Source: Streptomyces sp. SID13726
GTDB lineage: Bacteria; Actinomycetota; Actinomycetes; Streptomycetales; Streptomycetaceae
Length of the DNA: 64,000 bases
Reading direction: 5' to 3'
NCBI RefSeq assembly: GCF_010548375.1
Contig: NZ_JAAGLY010000015.1
Coordinates: 124,001 to 188,000 of the forward strand
Under the pieces are notes generated by a model. It had not been told where the DNA came from. It saw only the letters and a list, made by a program, of their open reading frames with translations, and did no database searches. The position numbers and the translations under genes were made by a program. Shown here piece after piece: positions 25,396 to 33,801 of the stretch. Position 1 is the first letter of the stretch, and each line of letters begins with the position of its first letter.

Positions 25396-25502
25396 CGGCC
25401 CTACCTCGTCCGTGCGCCGTCCCGCGGGCGACACAGCAAGAATGCGCCACCGGGCCACCGGCCCGCACCCGGGCGGCCCATATGTATACCGCGACCGGTG
25501 TG

Positions 25503-25562
25503 CTGGACAACCCGTCGAACCGCCACTTAGTCTGAATATCCAGTGCTGGACAATAAGTCCAG
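25503..25562 (+). promoter_or_regulatory. Paired operators upstream of the DauR-like gene
   Basis: A perfect inverted repeat CTGGAC-AATAA-GTCCAG occupies 25546-25562, about 20 bp before the TTG start. A related copy with an intact left half, CTGGACAACCCGTCGAA, begins at 25503. The copies are 43 bp apart, about four helical turns, which suits cooperative binding by the same protein on one DNA face. Autoregulation by the downstream gene product is the simplest reading. Confidence 0.55.
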
Positions 25563-25582
25563 ACAGATCGGAGGGCGGGACG

Positions 25583-26227
25583 TTGACCGGGCAAGGCGCC
25601 GTCGACGATGCGGACGAGCACCTCATCGCGGAGGCGGAGAAGATCGCGGTCGCGCTGGGCCGGATGTTCCCGGGGCTGTGCGAGGTGGTGCTGCACGACC
25701 TGCGGGATCCGCGGCACGCCGTCCGGGCGATCGAGAACAACCTCTCCGGACGGCAGGTGGGGGACTCCGCGACCGAACTGGGCCTGGCCCGCATCGCCGA
25801 CCCCCGCTACCCGAGCGTCGTCCAGAACTACCCCAACCGCTTCCCCGACGGCCGCCCCGCCAAGAGCACGTCCATCGGCATCAGGAACTCCGCCGGCGAG
25901 TACGTCGCGGCCCTCTGCCTCAACCTCGACGTGTCGGTCCTCTCGCCCGTGACCCTCGCGCTGGCGAACCTTGTGGCCACCGACACCGAGCACCCCGAGC
26001 AGCCCCTGGAGACGCTGCGGGACCGTACCGTGCGCGAACTGCGCCAGGCGGTAGAGGAGTCCGCCGCCGAGCGCGCCACCACCCCGCGCTCGCTCAGCCG
26101 CGAGGACAAGAAGGCACTCGTACGACAGCTCCACCAGGACGGCTGGTTCGACTCGCGCGACGCCGCCCGGACCATCGCGGACCTGCTCGGCGTCTCCCGG
26201 GCGACGGTCTACAACTACACGAAGTGA
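25583..26227 (+). CDS. YheO/DauR-like PAS-HTH transcriptional regulator
   Basis: 214 residues from TTG 25583, with GGAGG at 25570-25574; no ATG or GTG in frame fits better. The N-terminal two thirds are a YheO-type PAS_6 domain (MFPGLCEVVLHDLRDP ... NYPNRF ... KSTSIGIRN), and the C-terminus is HTH_22 (SREDKKALVRQL, then DAARTIADLLGVSRATVYNY). DauR, the D-arginine catabolism regulator, has this architecture. The next gene, 9 bp downstream, encodes a D-amino-acid enzyme, so this protein probably senses a D-amino acid and controls its own operon. Confidence 0.87.
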   Translation: MTGQGAVDDADEHLIAEAEKIAVALGRMFPGLCEVVLHDLRDPRHAVRAIENNLSGRQVGDSATELGLARIADPRYPSVVQNYPNRFPDGRPAKSTSIGIRNSAGEYVAALCLNLDVSVLSPVTLALANLVATDTEHPEQPLETLRDRTVRELRQAVEESAAERATTPRSLSREDKKALVRQLHQDGWFDSRDAARTIADLLGVSRATVYNYTK

Positions 26228-26236
26228 AGGCCCCCC

Positions 26237-27412
26237 ATGACCGCACCGGCCGCGCACACCGTCACGCACACCCTGGCCGACCCCGACACCCCGTTCGCCG
26301 TCGTCGACGTCGACCGGGTGAAGCGGAACATCCGGCGGCTGGCGGACCGGGCCGACCGGCTCGGCGTCACCCTGCGCCCCCATGTGAAGACGGCCAAGAG
26401 CCTCGACGTCGCCGCCCTCCTGCACGACGGCGACGAAGCGCCCGGTCCGGTCACCGTCTCCACGCTGGCCGAGGCCGAGGCGTTCGCCGACGGCGGCTGG
26501 ACCGACATCACCTACGCTGTCGGCATCGACCCCCACAAACTCCCGCGCGTCGTCGCCCTGCTGCGGCGCGGAGTCACCCTGCGCGTCCTGCTGGACAGCG
26601 CGGAGCAGGCCGAGTCCGTCGCCCGGGCCGCCCGCGAGGCCGGACTTCCGGTGCCGGCCCAGATCGAGGTCGACTGCGACGGACACCGCGGCGGCCTCAG
26701 GCCCGACGACCCGGCACTGCCCGCCGTCGGACGCGTCCTGCACGCGGCGGGCTGCCTGGACGGCGTGCTGACCCACGCGGGCGAGTCCTACTTCGCCCAC
26801 TCCGAGGAGGACCGGCGCCTGGCCGCGGAGAACGAACGCGACAGTGCCGTCGCCGCGGCGGAGCGGCTGCGCGCGGCCGGCCTGCCCGTGGCCACCGTCA
26901 GCGTCGGCTCGACCCCGACCGCCCACGCCGCCGAGGACCTCACCGGCGTCACCGAACTGCGCGCCGGCAACTACGTCTTCTTCGACCTGGTGATGGCCGG
27001 CCTCGGCGTTTGCCGCGTGGAGGACCTCGCCCTGTCGGTCGTCGTCACCGTCATCGGCCACCGCCCCCAGTACGGATGGATCCTCACCGACGGCGGCTGG
27101 ATGGCCATGTCCCGCGACCGCGGCACCGCCGCCCAGGCGCAGGACCAGGGCTACGGCCTGGTCGCCGGCCTCGACGGCAGCCTCGTCCCGGGGCTGGTCA
27201 TGACGGGCGCCAGCCAGGAACACGGCACCCTCACCGCCCGGGACGGCGCCCGGCTGCCCGACCTGCCGGTCGGCACCCGGCTGCGCGTGCTGCCCAACCA
27301 CGCCTGCGCCACCGCGGCCCAGCACCACGGCTACCACGTCGTGGACGGCTCCCGGCCGGCGACCGGCGCGCCCGAGGTCCGGGGTTTCTGGAGCCGCGTC
27401 AGCGGCTGGTGA
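26237..27412 (+). CDS. DSD1-like D-serine dehydratase / D-threonine aldolase-family enzyme
   Basis: 391 residues. It is a fold-type III PLP enzyme (alanine-racemase barrel). The PLP lysine is Lys51 in RPHVKTAKS, and the metal site is His355/Cys357 in LPNHACATA, the zinc-binding arrangement of eukaryotic D-serine dehydratase and D-threo-3-hydroxyaspartate dehydratase. Family members usually read PHxKTHK; the Ala at the usual His position is a small deviation. Expected products from D-serine are pyruvate and ammonia. Pairing with the DauR-like regulator supports D-amino acid catabolism. Confidence 0.87.
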   Translation: MTAPAAHTVTHTLADPDTPFAVVDVDRVKRNIRRLADRADRLGVTLRPHVKTAKSLDVAALLHDGDEAPGPVTVSTLAEAEAFADGGWTDITYAVGIDPHKLPRVVALLRRGVTLRVLLDSAEQAESVARAAREAGLPVPAQIEVDCDGHRGGLRPDDPALPAVGRVLHAAGCLDGVLTHAGESYFAHSEEDRRLAAENERDSAVAAAERLRAAGLPVATVSVGSTPTAHAAEDLTGVTELRAGNYVFFDLVMAGLGVCRVEDLALSVVVTVIGHRPQYGWILTDGGWMAMSRDRGTAAQAQDQGYGLVAGLDGSLVPGLVMTGASQEHGTLTARDGARLPDLPVGTRLRVLPNHACATAAQHHGYHVVDGSRPATGAPEVRGFWSRVSGW

Positions 27413-27653
27413 CCGACCGGTGCGCCCTGCGGCGTGTTCCGTGAGGGGAAGGGCGACACGCCCAACCGAGGTAACCGAAGTGGCCCATTCGTGGTGGCGT
27501 AGAGTGCCGCCTGCGAGGGGAATCACCCTTGTGTGGATTGCGCCTTGTGGTATTAGAGAGGCCGTTTAACGGGTAACTACCACGCCTTGAGGCAGTTCAA
27601 TCGTGGTGATGATCATGATGTGATCAGGGTGTCGCCCAGGCTACGTTGCCGCT
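27413..27653. other. 241-bp leader before the acyl-CoA oxidase gene
   Basis: No coding sequence is supported. The stretch is richer in A/T than its surroundings. A TTAGAGA element near 27553-27559 could be a -10 box, with only a weak -35 upstream. A partly palindromic TGATGATCATGATG stretch (about 27606-27619) might be an operator. No clear ribosome site precedes the GTG at 27654. Confidence 0.4.
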
Positions 27654-29456
27654 GTGATCACCTCTCAACTCCCCGTGACGTCACGGCCGCTGACCGAGAC
27701 CGCCGCACTTCGACACCTGCTCTTCGGCTCCCAGGCTGAGATCCATGAGCCGTGGCGCCGCCTGTTCAGCTCCGACACGTTCGCCTATCGCGAGGGGCTG
27801 ACCCACCAGGAACGCACGGAGCTCTCCTATCAACGCCTCCGCACGGTCAACGAAGCCGTCCCCGATCCCCAGGCGCTGGCGCGCGACCCCGTCGCGCTCG
27901 GCGCCCTGCACGAATGGGCCGGGGTGGTGGACGCCGGCATGACGACCATCGCCAGCATCCACTACAACCTGTTCCTCGGCAGCCTGCTCGAACACGACCA
28001 CGGGGACCGGGACCTCGGCCCCTGGCTGCGCATGGAACGCCTCGGCACCTTCCTGTGCACCGAGCAGGCGCACGGCAACGACGCGCCCCAGCTGGAGACC
28101 ACCGCGACCCTCGACCGGGCCGCGGGGGAGTTCGTGCTCAGCACCCCGTCGCCCGGGGCGCGCAAATGGATGCCCAACACGTCCGTGGCCGGCGGCCCCA
28201 AGGACGCCCTGGTGGCCGCCCGCCTGGTGATCGACGGCGCGGACCACGGCGTCTTCCTCTTCCTCACCCCGCTCACCGACGCGAGCGGACGCCATCTGCC
28301 CGGCGTGCACGTGGAGTCGCTGCCCCAGACGGCCAGCAGCCCCGTCGACCACTGCGCCACCTCCTTCGACGCGGTCCGGCTGCCGCTGACCGCCCTGCTC
28401 CAGGGCGAACACGGCCGGCTGACGTCCGGGGGCGAACTCGTCTCCTGCCTCGGCAGCCCCCGCAAGAGGTTCCTGCGCTCCATCGGCCGGGTCACCATGG
28501 GCAAACTCTGCATGAGCGCCTACAGCCTCGGCGTCACCCGGCACGCCATGACCGTCGCCGTGCGCCACGCCCATCAGCGGGTCACCTCGGGCATGACCAG
28601 CGGCCAGCGCGTCCCGCTGTTCACGCACCGCACCCACCACGCCCCCCTGGTCGAGGCGCTGGCCACGACCTACGCCGCCACTCTGCTCCAGCGCGGTGTC
28701 GTACGCCGCTGGGCGGAGGCCACGGAGGGCGAACGCGAGGACGCCGAGCGGCTGGTGGCCATCGCCAAGGGCTGGATCACCTGGCAGGCCCGCGCGGTGA
28801 TGACCGAGTGCCGTGAACGCTGCGGCGCACAGGGCCTGTTGCTGTCCAACGGCATCGCCGGCCAGCTCGCCGCCAACGAGGGCACCATCACCGCCGAGGG
28901 CGACAACACCGTCATCTGGGTCAAGGCGGCGGGGGAGATGCTGATGGGCGGCTTCACCCCGAGGCCCCCGAGCGAGGTGCCGCCCGCCACCCGCTCCCTG
29001 CGCGACCCGGTGCATCTGCACGACCTCCTCGCGGACCTGGAGCGCATCCGGCACCAGCGGGCCAGGATCCGGCTGCGCGCCCGGCGGGTCGGCTCGCCCC
29101 TGGAGCGCTGGAACGGCGCCTCCGGCTCGGCGCTGTCCCTCGTCGACGCCCATGTCCACCGGCTGGCCGCACAGGAACTCCTCGCCGCCGCCGGACTCGC
29201 CACCGACCCGCAGGCCCGGCTCCTCCTGCTCGACCTGCACACCCTGTTCGCGCTGCGCTACGTGGCCGCGCACAGCGGTGAACTGCTGGCGCACGAAAGG
29301 CTGACCGCCGAGCAGGTCCGCGAGCTTCCGGAAGCACTGGAGGCCGCCGTCGGCGCCCTGGTCCCGCACGCCCTGACCCTCACCGAGGCCTTCGCCGTGC
29401 CCGAGGAACTGACGGCCCGCCACCCGATGCTGCGTTCCGCGGTGGTACCCGCCTGA
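27654..29456 (+). CDS. Acyl-CoA oxidase/dehydrogenase-family flavoprotein
   Basis: 600 residues from GTG 27654, without a visible ribosome site, so a leaderless message is possible. Length and order match acyl-CoA oxidases rather than dehydrogenases: an N-terminal helical domain, the FLCTEQAHGND segment (substrate/FAD contact near the beta domain), KWMPNTSVAG, GRVTMGKLCMSAYSLGVTRH, and a long C-terminal ACOX extension. CGAQGLLLSNGIAGQLAANEG, read in two parts, carries the usual oxidase region with the probable base nearby. It would make trans-2-enoyl-CoA and H2O2; no CoA ligase or thiolase is adjacent, so the acyl substrate is unknown. Confidence 0.85.
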   Translation: MITSQLPVTSRPLTETAALRHLLFGSQAEIHEPWRRLFSSDTFAYREGLTHQERTELSYQRLRTVNEAVPDPQALARDPVALGALHEWAGVVDAGMTTIASIHYNLFLGSLLEHDHGDRDLGPWLRMERLGTFLCTEQAHGNDAPQLETTATLDRAAGEFVLSTPSPGARKWMPNTSVAGGPKDALVAARLVIDGADHGVFLFLTPLTDASGRHLPGVHVESLPQTASSPVDHCATSFDAVRLPLTALLQGEHGRLTSGGELVSCLGSPRKRFLRSIGRVTMGKLCMSAYSLGVTRHAMTVAVRHAHQRVTSGMTSGQRVPLFTHRTHHAPLVEALATTYAATLLQRGVVRRWAEATEGEREDAERLVAIAKGWITWQARAVMTECRERCGAQGLLLSNGIAGQLAANEGTITAEGDNTVIWVKAAGEMLMGGFTPRPPSEVPPATRSLRDPVHLHDLLADLERIRHQRARIRLRARRVGSPLERWNGASGSALSLVDAHVHRLAAQELLAAAGLATDPQARLLLLDLHTLFALRYVAAHSGELLAHERLTAEQVRELPEALEAAVGALVPHALTLTEAFAVPEELTARHPMLRSAVVPA

Positions 29457-29491
29457 GCGTCCACGCCACGGCCTGACCGATCAGCCGGTCC

Positions 29492-29520
29492 GAGGGCCGC
29501 CGGTTCCCCCGCCGGCCCTC
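29492..29520. terminator. Hairpin after the acyl-CoA oxidase gene
   Basis: An 8-bp stem GAGGGCCG/CGGCCCTC encloses a 13-nt loop, 35 bp after the stop. There is no long U-run, as is common in Streptomyces terminators. The rest of the 297-bp gap to 29753 holds the leader of the next gene and no evident gene. Confidence 0.55.
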
Positions 29521-29753
29521 ATGCCCTTTCGCAAACAGTCCCCATCCCTCGCCCAACGCGAGGCAACCACCGGGCAACGTCCCCTTCCCGCAGGTCATGG
29601 CTTGGCCAAGTCCTGAGTACACGTTGGCCGCATGTTCATCACGTGCCCCTGACGCCCTGTGCCGGGCCGGGCGGAGAGTGATCGGCGGTCCGTGCCCCAC
29701 CCCGGGCCGACCGCCACCGAGAAGAGCTCTCTCCAGCTCAAGAAGGGGCAATC

Positions 29754-31181
29754 ATGGCTGAGTTGACCCGTCGTAGACTCCTGGGCTCCGCCGCCGGCGC
29801 GCTGGGCGGTGCCGCGGCCCTCTCCCTCCTCCCGCCGAGCGTCCAGAAGGCCGTCGCCGCCGAACCTCCCCGGCACAGCTCGCTCGACGACATCGAGCAC
29901 GTCGTCATGCTGATGCAGGAGAACCGGTCCTTCGACCACTACTTCGGCACCCTGTCCGGCGTCCGCGGCTTCGCCGACCCGCACGCGCTGCGCCTGAAGA
30001 ACGGCCGGCCGGTCTTCTACCAGCCCGACGCCGAGAACCCCAAGGGCTATCTGCTGCCCTTCCACCTCGACACGCACACGTCGAGCGCCCAGGCGATCCC
30101 GTCCACCTCGCACGCCTGGTCCGTGCAGCACGAGGCGTGGAACGGCGGCCGGATGGATCAGTGGCTGCCGGCCCACCGCAAGGCCGACGGCGTCAACGGC
30201 CCCTACGTGATGGGCTACTACACCCGCGAGGACATCCCCTTCCAGTTCGCCCTCGCCGAGACCTTCACCATCTGCGACCACTACTTCTGCTCGGTCTTCG
30301 GCCCGACCTGGCCGAACCGCCTGATGTGGATGACCGGCAGCATCGACCCGGCCGGCACCCACGGCGGCCCCATCACGAGCAACGTCGCGCCGACGCCGTA
30401 CCGCTGGACGACGTACGCCGAAAGGCTCCAGGCGGCCGGGGTCAGCTGGAAGGTCTACCAGCAGGACGACGACTACGGCTGCAACATGCTGGAGCAGTTC
30501 GCCGCCTTCAAGAACGCCCAGCCCGGCTCCGACCTGTACGAGCGAGGCGTACGGCCGCAGCCCGAGGGGACGTTCGAGGACGACGCGCGCAACGACCGCC
30601 TCCCGGCGGTGAGCTGGATCATGCCGACCAGCTTCCAGTCGGAGCACCCGGACTACCTCCCGGCGGCCGGTGCCGACTTCGTGGCCTCGAAGATCGAGGC
30701 GATCGCGTCGAACCCGAAGGTGTGGCGCAAGACCGCATTCATCCTCAACTACGACGAGAACGACGGCCTGTTCGACCACGTGGCCCCGCCGACCCCGCCC
30801 GCCGGCACCAAGGACGAGTTCATCCAGGGCCTGCCCATCGGCGGCGGCTTCCGGGTCCCGGCGATCATCATCTCGCCCTGGACCGTGGGCGGTTGGGTGG
30901 CCTCCGAGTCCTTCGACCACACCTCGGCGCTGCGGTTCCTGGAGCGCTTCACCGGGGTGGCCGAGCCGAACGTCACCGACTGGCGGCGCGAGACGTTCGG
31001 CGACCTCACCTCCGCCTTCCGCTTCTCGCACGCCACCCGCCGGCCGCCCCGGCTGCCCGAGGACACGGCGGAGCAGCTCGCCAAGGCCAAGGAGGAGGTG
31101 GCGACCCTCCCGAAGCCCACGCTCCCGGGAGCCGACCAGAGCTTCCCGCGCCAGGAGCGGGGTCACCGCCCGCACGTGTGA
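29754..31181 (+). CDS. Tat-exported phospholipase C-family phosphoesterase
   Basis: 475 residues from ATG 29754, preceded by AGAAGGGG. The N-terminus LTRRRLLGSAAGALGGAAAL is a twin-arginine signal. The mature part opens IEHVVMLMQENRSFDHYFGTL, the hallmark of non-haemolytic phospholipase C/acid phosphatase AcpA-type enzymes; FGPTWPNRLMWMTG, LNYDENDGLFDHV and the final SFDHTSALRFLERF supply conserved metal residues. It lacks the two C-terminal DUF756 beta domains of the ~700-residue haemolytic type, so it is the short form. The likely role is extracellular phosphate or lipid-headgroup scavenging. Confidence 0.9.
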   Translation: MAELTRRRLLGSAAGALGGAAALSLLPPSVQKAVAAEPPRHSSLDDIEHVVMLMQENRSFDHYFGTLSGVRGFADPHALRLKNGRPVFYQPDAENPKGYLLPFHLDTHTSSAQAIPSTSHAWSVQHEAWNGGRMDQWLPAHRKADGVNGPYVMGYYTREDIPFQFALAETFTICDHYFCSVFGPTWPNRLMWMTGSIDPAGTHGGPITSNVAPTPYRWTTYAERLQAAGVSWKVYQQDDDYGCNMLEQFAAFKNAQPGSDLYERGVRPQPEGTFEDDARNDRLPAVSWIMPTSFQSEHPDYLPAAGADFVASKIEAIASNPKVWRKTAFILNYDENDGLFDHVAPPTPPAGTKDEFIQGLPIGGGFRVPAIIISPWTVGGWVASESFDHTSALRFLERFTGVAEPNVTDWRRETFGDLTSAFRFSHATRRPPRLPEDTAEQLAKAKEEVATLPKPTLPGADQSFPRQERGHRPHV

Positions 31182-31194
31182 CACGGCATCATCG

Positions 31195-31235
31195 GCCGGG
31201 GCCGCGGATCTCTCCGCGGCCCCGGCTTTCTTCTT
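31195..31235 (+). terminator. Strong intrinsic terminator after the phospholipase gene
   Basis: A perfect 14-bp stem, left arm GCCGGGGCCGCGGA (31195-31208) and right arm 31213-31226, with a 4-nt TCTC loop, is followed by TTTCTTCTT. It is the most canonical terminator in the window, 13 bp after the stop codon. Confidence 0.85.
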
Positions 31236-31270
31236 AAGCCTTGGCTTATATAAGTGGTGGGTGGCATAGT
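31235..31270 (+). promoter_or_regulatory. Promoter and palindromes of the ArsR operon
   Basis: TTGGCT (31241-31246) and CATAGT (31265-31270) are 18 nt apart. Two palindromes overlap the -35 and spacer: TAAGCC-TT-GGCTTA (31235-31248) and CTTATATAAG (31245-31254). With the -10 only 7 bp before GTG 31278, the message is probably leaderless. The palindromes are good candidates for the ArsR autorepression site. Confidence 0.55.
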
Positions 31271-31277
31271 GGGGTCC

Positions 31278-31631
31278 GTGCACGCGTTCGACGTTCTCGG
31301 GGATCCGGTCAGGCGCCGGATATTGGAGCTGCTCGCCACGGGCGAGCAGGCGTCGGGCGAGGTCAGTGCCGTGATCCGGGACGAGTTCGGGATCTCCCAG
31401 CCGGCCGTCTCCCAGCATCTGAAGGTGCTGCGGGACAGCGGGTTCGCCTCCGTGCGCGCGGACGGCAACCGGCGGCTCTACGCCGTCGAGGCGGCCCCGC
31501 TCAGGGAGGTGGACGCCTGGCTGGAGCGCTTCCGCGGTTTCTGGGACCAGCGGCTCGACGCGCTCGGAACAGAGCTCGCGCGCGGACGGCGCGAGCGCAG
31601 GCTGCAAGGAGAGGTGAGCGAGAATGAGTGA
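31278..31631 (+). CDS. ArsR-family transcriptional regulator
   Basis: 117 residues from GTG 31278, giving the standard N-terminus HAFDVLGDPVRRRILELLA; a GTG at 31254 is possible but lies inside the putative promoter palindrome. The winged helix is FGISQPAVSQHLKVLRDSGF followed by wing RADGNRRLYAVE. No metal-binding Cys pairs of ArsR/SmtB are present, so it is not an obvious metal sensor. It overlaps the following SRPBCC gene by 8 nt, the common regulator/AHSA1-protein pair of actinobacteria. Confidence 0.88.
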   Translation: MHAFDVLGDPVRRRILELLATGEQASGEVSAVIRDEFGISQPAVSQHLKVLRDSGFASVRADGNRRLYAVEAAPLREVDAWLERFRGFWDQRLDALGTELARGRRERRLQGEVSENE

Positions 31632-32262
31632 GATCGCCGACGAGATCAACCGGATGCACCGGCGGGTCGGCACCCGACAGGTGGACTCCGGCGAGGCCCG
31701 GACGGTCCTGCTGCGCCGCACGTACGACGCCGAGGCCGCCGACGTGTGGGACGCGGTGACCTCCCCCGAGCGGATCGCCCGCTGGTTCATGCCGGTCAGC
31801 GGCGAACTCAAGGTCGGCGGCCGCTACCAGCTGGAGGGCAACGCCGGCGGCGAGATCCTCGAATGCGTCGAGCCCGAGCGGCTCAGGGTGAGCTGGCTGT
31901 ACGGACCCGACCCCGGCTTCAGCGAGGTCGAGGTGCGCCTCACGCCGGAGGACGGCGAGCGGACCGTCCTCGAACTCGAGCACGTGGCCGTCGTACCGGA
32001 CGACTTCTGGGACCAGTTCGGGCCCGGGGCCGTAGGAGTCGGCTGGGACCTCGGGCTGTACGGGCTCGCGCTGCACCTCGCGGGCGGCGGGCTCAGCAAG
32101 GAGGAGGCCGCGACCTGGCACACCACGCCCGAGGGCAGCGAGTTCATCACCGGCTCGGGCCGGGGCTGGGGCGAGGCGTACGCCGCCTCCGGCGCGGACG
32201 AGGAGACGGCGAAGCGGACGGCCGCGGCGACCGTCGCGTTCTACACGGGCACCGAGGCCTGA
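31624..32262 (+). CDS. SRPBCC (AHSA1-like) domain protein
   Basis: 212 residues starting at ATG 31624 inside the ArsR gene (8-nt overlap, coupled translation). The START/AHSA1 fold is visible from RRTYDAEAADVWDAVTSPERIARWF, quoted here as its core VWDAVTSPERIARWF, then GGRYQLEGNAGGEIL, PERLRVSW and the C-terminal helix region GWDLGLYGLALHL. These proteins have a hydrophobic ligand cavity and no conserved catalytic residues; partner ArsR proteins often control them. The C-terminal extension of about 55 residues beyond the fold is longer than usual. Ligand unknown. Confidence 0.85.
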   Translation: MSEIADEINRMHRRVGTRQVDSGEARTVLLRRTYDAEAADVWDAVTSPERIARWFMPVSGELKVGGRYQLEGNAGGEILECVEPERLRVSWLYGPDPGFSEVEVRLTPEDGERTVLELEHVAVVPDDFWDQFGPGAVGVGWDLGLYGLALHLAGGGLSKEEAATWHTTPEGSEFITGSGRGWGEAYAASGADEETAKRTAAATVAFYTGTEA

Positions 32263-32265
32263 CGG

Positions 32266-32877
32266 TCAGGCCGTGCGCAGGGTGCGCCTGGCGAGCTCGT
32301 ACGCCGGGAGCATCTCCTCGTGCTCCTCGGTGTCGAGCCCGCCGAGGTGCAGGACCACCGGCCCGTCGGCGGTGACGACGGCGAAGGCGCTCTCCTTCTT
32401 CGTCTCGTCCAGCAGCTCGCTGGTGAAGAGGTATTCCACCCGCACACCGGAGAGCGCGCCGGACGTGAAGGTGGAGTACCGCTCCTCGCTCGCGCCCTCC
32501 TCGCCCGCGACGAAACCTTCCAGGACGGACCGGGCGTCACCGCCACCGGACTCGCCCGCCCACACGCGCAGGAAGCCGATGCTGCCCGCCGGCTTGGCGT
32601 CGATCTCGCACACCAGGCTGACCGGCCCCTGCCGCAGAGGCGCCTGGACCGCCTCCGGCTTCCAGCCCTTCGCCATGTCGAACGTGACGGGCAGTTCGCA
32701 CGCCGAACCGGCGGCACCGATCGAGCCGCCGGAGCGCACAGTCGTGCCGGCGCTGGCCGAGGGGCGCGCGGACGTCTCGGACTCCCCGACCGCGGCCTCC
32801 GAACAACCCGTCAGCACACCCGCCAGCAAAGCCGCGTGGGCCAACCTGTGCCCCGCGCTCCCCGCCCTGACCAGCAT
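32266..32877 (-). CDS. Hypothetical lipoprotein
   Basis: 203 residues. Signal peptide with a lipobox LTGC at about residues 22-25, then a Ser/Ala/Thr-rich linker. The folded part (about 55-203) has two Cys (SACELP and SLVCEID) that could pair and no recognised enzymatic motif; acidic stretches such as LGGLDTEEHEEMLPAYELA occur near the end. It is probably an outer-face membrane lipoprotein of unknown role. It is convergent with the SRPBCC gene, whose end lies 4 bp away; a perfect palindrome GGCCTGAC-G-GTCAGGCC (32256-32272) spans both ends. Confidence 0.7.
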   Translation of the reverse strand: MLVRAGSAGHRLAHAALLAGVLTGCSEAAVGESETSARPSASAGTTVRSGGSIGAAGSACELPVTFDMAKGWKPEAVQAPLRQGPVSLVCEIDAKPAGSIGFLRVWAGESGGGDARSVLEGFVAGEEGASEERYSTFTSGALSGVRVEYLFTSELLDETKKESAFAVVTADGPVVLHLGGLDTEEHEEMLPAYELARRTLRTA

Positions 32878-32965
32878 GGCGTGTCCCCCTCTATTCAGTA
32901 GTGGTTCCGGAGGGAGTCAGGTTAGGTGGCGGGGATGACGAATCGTGCAGCGAATGGGGGAAGCG

Positions 32966-33748
32966 TTGTCGACCTTCGACGACTACTGCGAGGCGATCGT
33001 CGCCCAGACCGATCTGCTCGCCCGCCACATCAAGGGCGCGGACCCGACCGCGGCCGTGCCCACCTGCCCCGGCTGGGACCTCGGCAGGCTGCTGCGGCAC
33101 GTGGGCGCCGACCACCGCTGGGCGGAGGAGATCGTCCGGACCAGGGCCACCGGACCCACCGCCGACACCTCCGTCGACGACCCGGCCGCCCACAGCGATG
33201 TCGACGACTCCGCGCTCGGCGGCTGGCTCGCCGAAGGCGCCGCCCGACTCTCCGGCACCCTGCGCGCGGCCGGCCCCGACGTACCGGTGTGGACCCCCGC
33301 CGACGAGCAACTGGTCGAGCAGACCACCCGGTTCTGGGCCCGCCGCATGACGTACGAGACCCTGCTGCACCGCGCCGACGCGGCCCTGGTGACCGGCGCG
33401 GAGTTCACGGTCGAGGCGAGCCTCGCGGTGGACGCCGTGGAGGAGTGGCTGGAGTTCTCGACCGTCACCGAAGCCTACGAACCCCTGCCGGGCACACCGG
33501 ACCTGCTCGGCCCCGGGCACACGCTCCGCTTCGACGCGGGCCCGGCGGGGGAGTGGCTGCTCGACCTCACCGGGCGGCGGCCGATCTGGCGGCGCGGGTC
33601 GGGCGAGGCCGCGGTGAGCGTGCGCGGGCCGGTGACCGACCTGCTCCTCTTCCTCTACGCCCGTCCCGCACCCGGAGTCGTCACACGAGGGGACGCTGCG
33701 CTGCTGGACCTGTGGCTCGGGCGCACCCGGTTCTGGCTGGAGCTGTAG
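32966..33748 (+). CDS. Maleylpyruvate isomerase-family mycothiol-dependent enzyme
   Basis: 260 residues from TTG 32966, preferred because GGGGGAAG precedes it and the protein then begins STFDDYCEAIVAQTD like relatives; GTG 32945 and ATG 32954 are alternatives. The N-terminal DinB/MDMPI domain has the expected metal residues: His in RLLRHVGADHRW, with CPGW as the family hallmark (VPTCPGWDLG), and a further His in LLHRADA. The C-terminal MDMPI_C domain follows. Members use mycothiol as cofactor; the actual substrate is usually unknown and need not be maleylpyruvate. Confidence 0.83.
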   Translation: MSTFDDYCEAIVAQTDLLARHIKGADPTAAVPTCPGWDLGRLLRHVGADHRWAEEIVRTRATGPTADTSVDDPAAHSDVDDSALGGWLAEGAARLSGTLRAAGPDVPVWTPADEQLVEQTTRFWARRMTYETLLHRADAALVTGAEFTVEASLAVDAVEEWLEFSTVTEAYEPLPGTPDLLGPGHTLRFDAGPAGEWLLDLTGRRPIWRRGSGEAAVSVRGPVTDLLLFLYARPAPGVVTRGDAALLDLWLGRTRFWLEL

Positions 33749-33801
33749 GCGGGGGAAGGGGCGGGTGTGGCCGAAACCACGTGAACGGGGCGGTCGGAGC
33801 C

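Noticed and set aside
19972..25530. A very long plus-strand open frame of about 1850 codons
   Set aside because: It is antisense to the two SpoIIE genes. The translation is an Arg/Gly/Val-rich mirror of GC-rich codons with no domains, a common artefact in Streptomyces.
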